A stretch of DNA of 32,385 bases from Candidatus Borkfalkia excrementavium (lineage in GTDB: Bacteria; Bacillota; Clostridia; Christensenellales; Borkfalkiaceae), in NCBI GenBank assembly GCA_019115945.1, contig DXCO01000031.1:1-32385 (forward strand), given 5' to 3'. The position numbers were made by a program, and so were the translations under genes. The notes below the pieces were generated by a model. That model saw nothing but the letters and a program-made list of their open reading frames with translations. It ran no database searches and was not told the origin of the DNA. This document shows, in pieces, positions 15,142-22,578 of the stretch (positions within the stretch are counted from its first letter, which is position 1; each line of letters starts with the position of its first letter).

Positions 15142-15876
15142 ATGCTGAAAGAAAAAATCAATTATTTTTCAAAAACGGAAAAGATCTTATGGATATCGTC
15201 CGTTGCGATCATTCTGGCCGTGTTCCTCATTTTCGACAGGGAAAGGTATCTGACGCTCGCAGCCTCGCTGATCGGCGTAACTTCGCTCATTTTCAACGCA
15301 AAGGGAAATCCCGTCGGGCAGATCCTGATGATCGCGTTCAGTTTGCTGTACGGGATCATCTCTTTCACCTTCTCCTATTACGGAGAAATGATCACCTATC
15401 TCGGCATGACCTTGCCCATGGCCGTCGTCGCGCTGATCGCCTGGCTGAAAAACCCGTATAACGGGAACAGATCGGAGGTAAAAGTCAACCGTATCGGCAA
15501 AAAGGAACCCGCCCTCATGTGGCTTTTGGCCGCCGCCGTGACCGTTGCCTTTTATTTTATCCTCGACGCGTTCCGCACCGCCAACATGATCCCGAGCACC
15601 ATTTCGGTGACGACGAGTTTCGTGGCCGTGTATCTCACTTTCCGCCGCAGCCCCTATTATGCGCTCGGTTACGTCGCGAACGACGTCGTTCTGATCGTGC
15701 TGTGGGTCATGGCGTCCGTCGAAGACGTCACGTATATCTCCGTTGCGGTCTGCTTTGCTGCCTTTCTCGTGAACGACCTTTACGGGTTTTTGAACTGGCG
15801 CAAAATGGAACGCAGGCAAAACGGGCAAAAGGGATGCGCCGGCAACGGACAGGCATGCGCCCGCGAAGAAAAATAA
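15142..15876 (+). CDS. pnuC: PnuC-family vitamin (probably nicotinamide riboside) transporter
   Basis: A 244-residue membrane protein of the PnuC family with about seven membrane helices. The signature parts are MTLPMAVVALIAWLKNP in the middle and YYALGYVANDVVLIVLW plus VNDLYGFLNWRKMER near the C-terminus. PnuC carriers take up nicotinamide riboside by facilitated diffusion; relatives PnuT and PnuX carry thiamine or riboflavin, so the substrate is not certain. The start ATG at 15142 is preferred because it follows the leader terminator and a GGAGA site; the frame is open upstream through the leader, which is clearly non-coding. Expression is probably controlled by the leader RNA. A bidirectional terminator ends the gene. 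Confidence 0.87.
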   Translation: MLKEKINYFSKTEKILWISSVAIILAVFLIFDRERYLTLAASLIGVTSLIFNAKGNPVGQILMIAFSLLYGIISFTFSYYGEMITYLGMTLPMAVVALIAWLKNPYNGNRSEVKVNRIGKKEPALMWLLAAAVTVAFYFILDAFRTANMIPSTISVTTSFVAVYLTFRRSPYYALGYVANDVVLIVLWVMASVEDVTYISVAVCFAAFLVNDLYGFLNWRKMERRQNGQKGCAGNGQACAREEK

Positions 15877-15902
15877 ATCCCGCACACGACCAAAAGGTGC
15901 GC

Positions 15903-15938
15903 AAAAGCCCCGGAATGTACGGCATTCCGGGGCTTTTT
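15903..15938. terminator. Bidirectional terminator between pnuC and secA
   Basis: AAAAGCCCCGGAATG (15903-15917) pairs with CATTCCGGGGCTTTT (15923-15937), a 15-bp stem with a 5-nt loop and T-runs in both directions. It serves both convergent genes. Confidence 0.93.
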
Positions 15939-15952
15939 ATTTAACTTTTGTG

Positions 15953-18814
15953 TCAGAAGTTCTTTCCGCAGCAGTTTTTGTACTTTTTGCCGCTGCCGCA
16001 GGGGCAGGGATCGTTTCTTCCCGGCGTCTTCTGCGACTTGACGGCCGGCGTGCGCGCGCCCTCGGCCGAACGGTTCGTCGTAAGTTCCGCATGGCTTTCG
16101 CTGATGAGTTTTGTGGATTCGGCGGCAGGTTGCGGCGCGGGACGGTTGACCTCGATGCGCACTTTTAAGAGCATCGCGATCGTGTTTTCCTGGATGCGCT
16201 CGACCATTTCGTCAAACATTTCGAAGCCTTCCTGCTTATACGAAATGACGGGGTCCACGTTCCCGTAAGCGCGCAGGCCGATACCCTTGCGCAACTGATC
16301 CATCGCGTCGATATGGTCGATCCAGTTGCGGTCTACGTTCATCAGAAGGAAACGGCGCTCCACGTCCGAATAGTCGATGCCGAACTCCTCTTTGACCTGA
16401 GCGATCTTTTCTTCGTACGCCTTTTCCGTCGCCTTTACGATGCGGTCGAGCGCGTAGTCGGTATCCCATTTATTGAGTTTGTCCTGCGTGATGAAGTTGC
16501 TTCCTTCGGGCAGCAGGCGGTTTTCGAGCGCCCTGTTGAGAACGGCGGCGTCCCACTTTTCGGGCATTTCATCCGTATTGACGGCGCCTTTGACCACTTT
16601 ATGCACGAAATCGGGGATGAATTTGACCACCTGCTCGTGCACGTCTTCGCCTTTGAGCACCTTCATGCGCTCCGCGTAAATGATCTCGCGCTGTTTGTTC
16701 ATGACGTCGTCGTATTGCAGGATATTTTTACGGATACCGAAGTTCCTGCCCTCGATGGCGCGCTGCGCGTTTTCGATCCCGCGCGAGAGCATTTTCGATT
16801 GCAGGCAGGTATCCTCGTCCTTGCTGAATACGTTGTAGATCTTTTTCATCGTCTCGCCGCCGAAACGCTTGATCAGATCGTCTTCGAGGGAGATATAGAA
16901 CACGGAAACGCCGGGGTCGCCCTGACGGCCGCTGCGGCCGCGCAACTGGTTGTCGATACGGCGGGATTCGTGCCGCTCGGTACCGAGAATGCACAGGCCG
17001 CCCGCCTTTACGACTTCCACTTTTTCCGCATCCGTTTCCGCTTTGTACTGATCGTACAGTTCGCGGTAATGCTTGCGCATTTCCTCCGCCTCGCCTTCAA
17101 GTTCCGCGTAAGAAGTGGCAAGTTCGATCATTTCATGTTCGACGCCCTCTTCCCTGAGCCGTTTTTTGGCAAGATATTCGGGGTTGCCGCCGAGAAGGAT
17201 ATCCGTGCCGCGGCCCGCCATGTTCGTGGCGATGGTGACCGCGCCGAGCCGCCCTGCCTGCGCGATGATCTCCGCCTCGCGCTCGTGGTTTTTAGCGTTG
17301 AGAATATTGTGCTTGACGCCGTTTTTGCGCAATACTTTTGCGATCTCTTCCGATTTTTCGACGGTGGCGGTACCGATCAGGATCGGCTGGCCCGTCGCAT
17401 GCACGTCCATGATCTCTTTGAGCAGGGCGCGCTTTTTGCCGTCTTCGGTGGGATAGACCTTGTCGGGCATATCCTTGCGGATCACGGGTTTGTTGGTGGG
17501 GATTTCCAGAACGTCGAGCGAATAGATCGCGCGGAATTCCCCCTCTTCCGTCTTTGCGGTACCCGTCATGCCCGAAAGTTTTTTATACAGACGGAAAAAG
17601 TTCTGGAAGGTGATGGTGGCGTACGTCTTGTTTTCGTTTCTGACCTTGACGCCCTCTTTCGCTTCGATCGCCTGATGCAGCCCGTCCGAATAGCGGCGCC
17701 CGATCATCAGACGGCCGGTAAATTCGTCGACGATGATGACTTCCCCGTCGTTGACGATATAATCTTCGTCGCGGTGGAAAAGTTTGTGCGCTTTGAGCGC
17801 CTGTTGGATATGGTGGTTCAAAGAGGCGTTGTCGATATCGCCGAGGTTATCGATATTGAAGAACCGCTCCGCTTTGGCAGCGCCCTTTTCGGTGATCTGT
17901 ACGCTTCTGTCCTTGCGGTCGATCACGTAATCCCAGTCGCCGTATTTGCTCCCCTTTGCGATGTCGTCGTAATCGCCGTATTTGGATTCGGTCTCCTCTT
18001 CCGGCTCTTCCTCCGCTTTCTTCTTTTTCTTTTTGCCCTTGTCGTCTTCGCCCTTCACGCCGTCGTCTTCAAAGCCGCCGTTTAGGGTGCGCACGAATCT
18101 GTCCACGCGCTCGTACAGTTCGCTGGATTTGTCTCCTTTGCCCGAAATGATGAGCGGCGTTCTCGCCTCGTCGATGAGAATGGAGTCCACCTCGTCGACA
18201 ATGGCAAAATCCAGATCCCTCTGCATCATTTTGGAAAGGTCCGTCTTCAGATTGTCGCGCAGATAATCGAAGCCGAGTTCGTTGTTGGTCGCATACGTGA
18301 TATCGCAGTTGTACGCCTTCTTTTTCTCCGCGTCGTCCATACCGGGGACGACCACGCCCACCGTCAGGCCGAGAAATTTATGGACCTTCCCCATCCATTC
18401 CGCGTCACGCTTTGCAAGGTAATCGTTGACGGTGACGATATGCACGCCCTTGCCGGCGAGCGCGTTCAGATAGGCGGGAAGCGTTGCCACGAGCGTTTTT
18501 CCTTCGCCCGTCTTCATTTCTGCGATACGCCCCTGATGGAGCGCGATACCGCCGACGATCTGCACGTGATAATGTTTGAGTTTCAAAACCCTGTTCGCCG
18601 CTTCGCGCACGACGGCGAACGCATCGTAGAGGATATCGTCGAGCGTTTCTCCGTTTTTGAGGCGGTCTTTGAGCACGTCCGTCTGCGCGCGCAGATCGGC
18701 ATCGCTCATCGCCGCGTATTTGGGTTCGAGGGCTTCGACTTTATTCGCCATCTTGTCGAGTTTTTTCAGGCTTTTTCTTCCGTCGCTGCCCATCATAAAA
18801 TTGATCAATCCCAT
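15953..18814 (-). CDS. secA: Preprotein translocase ATPase SecA
   Basis: The 953-residue motor ATPase of Sec export. Motifs include EMKTGEGKT (Walker A, 99-107), VDEVDSILIDEARTPLIISG (206-225), a second helicase motor with GTERHESRRIDNQLRGRSGRQGDPG, and a C-terminal zinc-binding NDPCPCGSGKKYKNCCGKNF for SecB/ribosome contact. The length exceeds the usual ~800-900. Part of the excess is a charged insertion at about 248-292 within the preprotein-crosslinking domain, with six consecutive Lys and then Glu-rich sequence. The start at 18814 follows AGGGG; MGLINFMMG fits the family N-terminus. It is monocistronic with an own promoter. The insertion is probably lineage-specific and dispensable for the motor core. 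Confidence 0.96.
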   Translation of the reverse strand: MGLINFMMGSDGRKSLKKLDKMANKVEALEPKYAAMSDADLRAQTDVLKDRLKNGETLDDILYDAFAVVREAANRVLKLKHYHVQIVGGIALHQGRIAEMKTGEGKTLVATLPAYLNALAGKGVHIVTVNDYLAKRDAEWMGKVHKFLGLTVGVVVPGMDDAEKKKAYNCDITYATNNELGFDYLRDNLKTDLSKMMQRDLDFAIVDEVDSILIDEARTPLIISGKGDKSSELYERVDRFVRTLNGGFEDDGVKGEDDKGKKKKKKAEEEPEEETESKYGDYDDIAKGSKYGDWDYVIDRKDRSVQITEKGAAKAERFFNIDNLGDIDNASLNHHIQQALKAHKLFHRDEDYIVNDGEVIIVDEFTGRLMIGRRYSDGLHQAIEAKEGVKVRNENKTYATITFQNFFRLYKKLSGMTGTAKTEEGEFRAIYSLDVLEIPTNKPVIRKDMPDKVYPTEDGKKRALLKEIMDVHATGQPILIGTATVEKSEEIAKVLRKNGVKHNILNAKNHEREAEIIAQAGRLGAVTIATNMAGRGTDILLGGNPEYLAKKRLREEGVEHEMIELATSYAELEGEAEEMRKHYRELYDQYKAETDAEKVEVVKAGGLCILGTERHESRRIDNQLRGRSGRQGDPGVSVFYISLEDDLIKRFGGETMKKIYNVFSKDEDTCLQSKMLSRGIENAQRAIEGRNFGIRKNILQYDDVMNKQREIIYAERMKVLKGEDVHEQVVKFIPDFVHKVVKGAVNTDEMPEKWDAAVLNRALENRLLPEGSNFITQDKLNKWDTDYALDRIVKATEKAYEEKIAQVKEEFGIDYSDVERRFLLMNVDRNWIDHIDAMDQLRKGIGLRAYGNVDPVISYKQEGFEMFDEMVERIQENTIAMLLKVRIEVNRPAPQPAAESTKLISESHAELTTNRSAEGARTPAVKSQKTPGRNDPCPCGSGKKYKNCCGKNF

Positions 18815-18879
18815 AACCGTACCCCTATATCCGCGCGCAGAACAGGCGCGGATCCATGATAAATTGCGTATCTTATCTT

Positions 18880-18908
18880 ATTTTACAATATTTTCCGCAA
18901 AATGTAAA
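18880..18908 (-). promoter_or_regulatory. Promoter of secA
   Basis: On the minus strand, TTTACA (18903-18908) and TAAAAT (18880-18885) are separated by 17 bp, giving a leader of about 60 nt that contains a GC-rich inverted repeat (CCGCGC...GCGCGG). Confidence 0.65.
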
Positions 18909-18940
18909 AGACTTTTTAAGTATATTTGACAAATTCGGAA

Positions 18941-19687
18941 TTATTTAACCGTATTTTTACCCGCAAAAGAGACGCTTGCCGCGGTGAGAAGATAAATTTT
19001 CCGTGCGCCCGCGCTTTTTAGCGCCGCCGCGACCGCGCTGCCCGTCGCGGCGGTGGTGAGCACGTCGTCCACGATCAGGATATTTTTGCCCGCGCACTTT
19101 TTGCGTTCATGCACGCGGAAGGCACCTTTCAGATTTTCCGTCCTTTCGCGGAAGGAAAGGCTTTTCTGCGCAGGCGTTTCCTTTGCCTTGACGAGAACAC
19201 CCTCCTCAAAGGAAAGCCCCGCGCGCGAACACACCCTTTCGGCAAGAAGGGCGGACTGATTGTAACCGCGCCGCTTTTCGCCGCCCGCCGTCATGGGGAC
19301 GCATACGGCAAAATCCGCATCGGCGAAATCGGAAAGCGCGTGCAGATACATATTTTCGGCAAACGCATCGGCAAGGTATTTAGCGCCCGTTTTGAACTTT
19401 CGTATCAGGCGCACGATCTCGCCTTCATACAAAAACGCGGAACGCGCAGCGTCGAAAGCAGGCATATGCGCCTTGCACTCCAGGCAGACGGGATAATCCT
19501 CCCCGATCGCCCTGCCGCATTTGTTGCAGATAAATCCCAGGTTGAAAGGGAGATCTTCTAAGCATTTCTCGCAGAAATGCCCGTCGGAAAAGAGATCTTT
19601 TCCGCAACAGGCGCAGGTGAGTCCGTCTTCCGCAAACAGCGCCCGCACAGCGCCGCCGATCTTTGCAAAAACTTCTTTTCCCGTCAT
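18941..19687 (-). CDS. comFC: ComFC-family phosphoribosyltransferase-like protein (natural competence)
   Basis: A 248-residue ComFC/GntX-type protein. Two Cys4 zinc ribbons stand at the N-terminus (Cys25/28 with Cys39/42, and Cys54/57 with Cys68/71), followed by a phosphoribosyltransferase-like domain. Its PRPP-loop motif is ILIVDDVLTTAATG (203-216). ComFC acts in uptake or processing of transforming DNA together with the ComFA helicase, which is not in the window. The start ATG at 19687 overlaps the GrpB-family stop as ATGA, and GAAGGGGAAG lies just upstream. The frame is open for another 100 codons, but that part overlaps the GrpB gene. There is no clear terminator before the secA promoter. 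Confidence 0.88.
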   Translation of the reverse strand: MTGKEVFAKIGGAVRALFAEDGLTCACCGKDLFSDGHFCEKCLEDLPFNLGFICNKCGRAIGEDYPVCLECKAHMPAFDAARSAFLYEGEIVRLIRKFKTGAKYLADAFAENMYLHALSDFADADFAVCVPMTAGGEKRRGYNQSALLAERVCSRAGLSFEEGVLVKAKETPAQKSLSFRERTENLKGAFRVHERKKCAGKNILIVDDVLTTAATGSAVAAALKSAGARKIYLLTAASVSFAGKNTVK

Positions 19688-20217
19688 CTCTTCCCCTTCT
19701 TCGCCTCCGCCGCAAAACGCAGGGCGCGCGATTCGAGGGCGCGCACGAAGGCGTCCTTCCCGTCGCAGTACCCTTCGATGTCGTAAGGGAATTTTAAGGC
19801 GAGAGAAATTTTGAGTTTCCCGTAAGCGGCCGCCTCTTCGGGAAAAGCGCGCAGGTAATCGCGCACGGCGAGGTGGCGCTCGATCTCGCGGCGGCTGTCC
19901 GCCCCGAATATATGTATCTGATGGGTGCGCTCGTCGCCGCCCTTTCTGTAATAACGGCGGCCGGCGATGCCGAATTCCCCCATGCATTCGTACCCCAGCC
20001 CTTCAAAACCGCGATCGAATGCGTCGACTTTTCCGATCTCTTTTACGACGGGCATGATGTCGATGATCGGCTTGGCGCACAGCCCTTTCACGGCCGTACT
20101 GCCGATATGATGCACCGCAAGGCATTCTCCGCCCAGAACATTCCGGATCTTTTCCGCCTCTTTTTCGAACGCGCTTTCCCATAAAGGGTCGTAAGGCACA
20201 ACGACGACGTGCTGCAT
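19684..20217 (-). CDS. GrpB/UPF0157 family nucleotidyltransferase-like protein
   Basis: A 177-residue member of the GrpB (UPF0157) family, which has a nucleotidyltransferase-like fold. The characteristic segment is HHIGSTAVKGLCAKPIIDI (36-54), with a later HQIHIFG (about 97-103) and RDYLRAFPEEAAAYGKLK. The molecular function is not established in the family. The ATG follows AAGGAGG at 7 nt. It overlaps comFC by four bases, so the two genes are translated together, though the functional link is unclear. It follows the metK terminator, and I find no strong promoter of its own, so read-through from metK is likely. Confidence 0.83.
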   Translation of the reverse strand: MQHVVVVPYDPLWESAFEKEAEKIRNVLGGECLAVHHIGSTAVKGLCAKPIIDIMPVVKEIGKVDAFDRGFEGLGYECMGEFGIAGRRYYRKGGDERTHQIHIFGADSRREIERHLAVRDYLRAFPEEAAAYGKLKISLALKFPYDIEGYCDGKDAFVRALESRALRFAAEAKKGKR

Positions 20218-20235
20218 AAAATTCCTCCTTATCGC

Positions 20236-20265
20236 CGCAAAGAAAAGGGCGGCAGAATGCCGCCC
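20236..20265 (-). terminator. Terminator of metK
   Basis: GGGCGGCA (20247-20254) pairs with TGCCGCCC (20258-20265). On the minus strand it is followed by TTTTCTTTG. It lies 8 nt after the metK stop. Confidence 0.8.
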
Positions 20266-20273
20266 CGATTCCG

Positions 20274-21437
20274 TTAAAGATACTTCTTCAGCGTCTCCGC
20301 CATATCCGTCTTTTCCCAGGGGAATCCTTCCCTGCCGAAGTGGCCGTATGCGGCCGTCTTTTTGAAGATGGGCCTTCTCAGCCCTAATTTTTCAATGATC
20401 GCCGCGGGGCGGAGATCGAAATTTTCTTTGATCGCGCGCACGATCTCCTCGTCGGAGATCCTGCCGGTGCCGTACGTATTCACATATATAGAGACGGGAT
20501 TCGCCACGCCGATGGCATAGGCAAGTTCGATCTCGCACTCGTCCGCGAGCCCCGCCTTTACGATGTTTTTGCAGATGTAGCGCGCCATATATGCGGCGCT
20601 CCTGTCCACCTTGGTGCAGTCTTTTCCGGAAAAACTGCCGCCGCCGTGCGCGCACCTGCCGCCGTACGTGTCCACGATGATCTTGCGTCCCGTCAGGCCG
20701 CTGTCTCCCTCGGGGCCGCCCACTTCGAACCTGCCCGTAGGATTGATGAAATACTTCGTATCCTTATCCAGAAGCCGCGCGTCCACCACCGCGTCGATGA
20801 CGTGTTTTTTGATATCCGCGCGCAGTTTTTCCTGCGAGACGAATTCGTCATGCTGGGCGGAAACGACGACCGTATCCACGCGGACGGGTTTCCCGTTCTC
20901 GTATTCTACGGTGACCTGCGTCTTCCCGTCCGGACGAAGATAGGGCAAAAGCCCGCTCTTTCTCACCTCGGCAAGGCGCGCCGCAAGTTTTTGCGAGAGG
21001 ACGACGGTGAGCGGAAGAAGTTCCTCCGTCTCGTTGACCGCATAACCGAACATCATGCCCTGATCCCCGGCGCCGATCGTATCGAGGTCGCCGCCGCCTG
21101 CCTTTTTTTCGGCGGAGGCATCGACGCCCAGCGCGATATCGGGGCTCTGCCCGTGAATGGCGGTGATCACGGCCAGGGAATTGTAGGAAAATCCCGAACC
21201 GTGCGTATACCCGATCTCTCTGACCGTGTTTTTGACGATTTTATTGATATCCACGTAGCAATTCGTGGAAAGTTCCCCCATCACGAGCACCATGCCCGTC
21301 GTCGCGCAGCATTCGATCGCGGCGCGCGCCGCGGGGTCCTGCTCCAGTACGGCGTCGAGAACGGCGTCCGCGATCTGATCGCATACTTTATCGGGATGAC
21401 CTTCGGTCACGCTTTCGCTCGTGAAAAATTTTTTCAT
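20274..21437 (-). CDS. metK: S-adenosylmethionine synthetase
   Basis: A 387-residue MetK, which makes S-adenosylmethionine from ATP and methionine. The start is set at 21437 (AGAGG 8 nt upstream); [21 protein letters not shown] is the classic N-terminus. The ATP motif GAGDQG is at 122-127, and the P-loop-like [19 protein letters not shown] at 265-283 differs from the common [19 protein letters not shown] by A to S and P to C. Both deviations are conservative in position and the enzyme should be active. The promoter has perfect consensus boxes. The short leader (about 30 nt) leaves no room for a SAM riboswitch. Confidence 0.97.
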   Translation of the reverse strand: MKKFFTSESVTEGHPDKVCDQIADAVLDAVLEQDPAARAAIECCATTGMVLVMGELSTNCYVDINKIVKNTVREIGYTHGSGFSYNSLAVITAIHGQSPDIALGVDASAEKKAGGGDLDTIGAGDQGMMFGYAVNETEELLPLTVVLSQKLAARLAEVRKSGLLPYLRPDGKTQVTVEYENGKPVRVDTVVVSAQHDEFVSQEKLRADIKKHVIDAVVDARLLDKDTKYFINPTGRFEVGGPEGDSGLTGRKIIVDTYGGRCAHGGGSFSGKDCTKVDRSAAYMARYICKNIVKAGLADECEIELAYAIGVANPVSIYVNTYGTGRISDEEIVRAIKENFDLRPAAIIEKLGLRRPIFKKTAAYGHFGREGFPWEKTDMAETLKKYL

Positions 21438-21472
21438 GGGACAAACCTCTTCGGTAAATTTCTGACGCACAT

Positions 21473-21501
21473 ATTATATAATTTTGCCTGCGCGTTGTCA
21501 A
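21473..21501 (-). promoter_or_regulatory. Consensus promoter of metK
   Basis: On the minus strand, TTGACA (21496-21501) and TATAAT (21473-21478) are separated by 17 bp. This is a perfect sigma-A consensus, close to the divergent promoter of the next gene. Confidence 0.93.
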
Positions 21502-21504
21502 TGC

Positions 21505-21534
21505 TTTACAAATGCGAATTAAATATGTTAAAAT
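21505..21534 (+). promoter_or_regulatory. Promoter of the radical SAM gene, apparently giving a leaderless mRNA
   Basis: TTTACA (21505-21510) and TAAAAT (21529-21534) are separated by 18 bp. The ATG at 21541 is at the expected first transcribed base, and no ribosome site is present. Confidence 0.6.
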
Positions 21535-21540
21535 CTCTTC

Positions 21541-22413
21541 ATGAGCAAAAATTGCGCTCTTTGCCCCGTATCTTGTGGGCAGGACAGAACGAAGCGCGCC
21601 GGATATTGCGGCGCGGACAACAAAATTTCCATCGCGAAATACGGGCTTCACCCTTACGAAGAACCGTGCATCTCGTATAAAAACGGATCGGGAACAGTCT
21701 TTTTTTCCGGCTGCAGCCTTCGGTGCGCATTCTGCCAGAACTACGAGATCTCCCGCGCGCGCGTCGGAGAAGCGGCGGACGAAAAGAGGCTTGCCGCAAT
21801 TTTTGCCGAACTTGAGGAAGCGGGCGCGGAAAACATCAATCTGGTAACGGGGGCGCATTACGTGCCGCAGATCGCGGCGGCGTTTGAGATCTACCGCCCG
21901 AAGATCCCCGTCGTTTACAACACGCATGCCTACGAGAAATTAGATGCGCTCGCGCTGATCGATCGATATATCGACGTATATCTGCCTGATCTGAAATACT
22001 TTTCGCCGAAAATTTCCGCGCGGTACACGGGCAGGAGCGACTATTTCGAATACGCCTCGGCGGCCGTCGCCTTTATGGCGAAAAGAAAACCGGACATCCG
22101 CGGGGGCAAAATGTATGCCGGCTGCATCGTGCGGCACCTCGTGCTGCCGCTGTGCACGGACGACAGCGTGAAGATCATCGAATGGTTTTCCGCGCTGCGT
22201 TCCCCCGCCTATTTTTCTTTGATGGGGCAATACACGCCGCACGGGGAGATCGGCGATCTGCCCGAACTGAAGCGGCGCATCACGCCGCGCGAGTACGCGA
22301 AGGCAAAGAACGCGCTCGTGCGATGCGGCGTGGAGAACGCCTTCGTGCAGGAACTTGCCGCGGCGGACGAAAAATATATTCCCGACTTTTCGGAAAAAAA
22401 CGGACTTTTCTGA
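21541..22413 (+). CDS. PflX-like radical SAM Fe-S protein (COG1313 type)
   Basis: A 290-residue radical SAM protein. An N-terminal cysteine set (Cys5, 8, 12, 23; CALCPVSCG) precedes the radical SAM motif GCSLRCAFC (57-65, Cys58/62/65). The arrangement resembles the PflX/COG1313 family, related to pyruvate-formate-lyase activating enzymes but of unknown substrate. The family N-terminus confirms the ATG at 21541. There is no Shine-Dalgarno sequence, and the -10 box ends 6 nt upstream, so the transcript may be leaderless. No glycyl-radical enzyme or AMMECR1/Memo gene is near. It stands divergent from metK, which makes the cofactor, though this may be chance. Confidence 0.85.
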   Translation: MSKNCALCPVSCGQDRTKRAGYCGADNKISIAKYGLHPYEEPCISYKNGSGTVFFSGCSLRCAFCQNYEISRARVGEAADEKRLAAIFAELEEAGAENINLVTGAHYVPQIAAAFEIYRPKIPVVYNTHAYEKLDALALIDRYIDVYLPDLKYFSPKISARYTGRSDYFEYASAAVAFMAKRKPDIRGGKMYAGCIVRHLVLPLCTDDSVKIIEWFSALRSPAYFSLMGQYTPHGEIGDLPELKRRITPREYAKAKNALVRCGVENAFVQELAAADEKYIPDFSEKNGLF

Positions 22414-22419
22414 AAGCCT

Positions 22420-22548
22420 TCAACTTTGATAAAAAAACTTCTTTTTCAGGCGGACGAGTTTTTTGACGAGCCGCGCCACTTTTGCGGGCGGCGCGGCCTG
22501 CAATTCCGCCTCGAGATCTTCGATCTCTTGCATTAAAACGCGCTTCAT
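22420..22548 (-). CDS. Possible small charged protein (42 residues)
   Basis: An ORF on the minus strand in the 156-bp gap between the radical SAM and ABC-F genes. It begins MKRVLMQEIEDLEAEL and ends with a Lys/Arg-rich amphipathic part (KKLVRLKKKFF). Codon third positions are mostly G or C, as in the real genes around it. It lacks a clear ribosome site and promoter. It may be a real small protein or chance; I do not recognise it. Confidence 0.25.
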   Translation of the reverse strand: MKRVLMQEIEDLEAELQAAPPAKVARLVKKLVRLKKKFFYQS

Positions 22549-22578
22549 ACAAAAAGTATTGCGCGGCGGGTGAAAAAT

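Noticed and set aside
16313-18085. Plus-strand open frame of 590 codons
   Set aside because: It is the antisense shadow of secA; no ribosome site or promoter, and the product is unlike any protein.
21438-21540. SAM riboswitch before metK
   Set aside because: The transcript leader is only about 30 nt, far too short for a SAM riboswitch.
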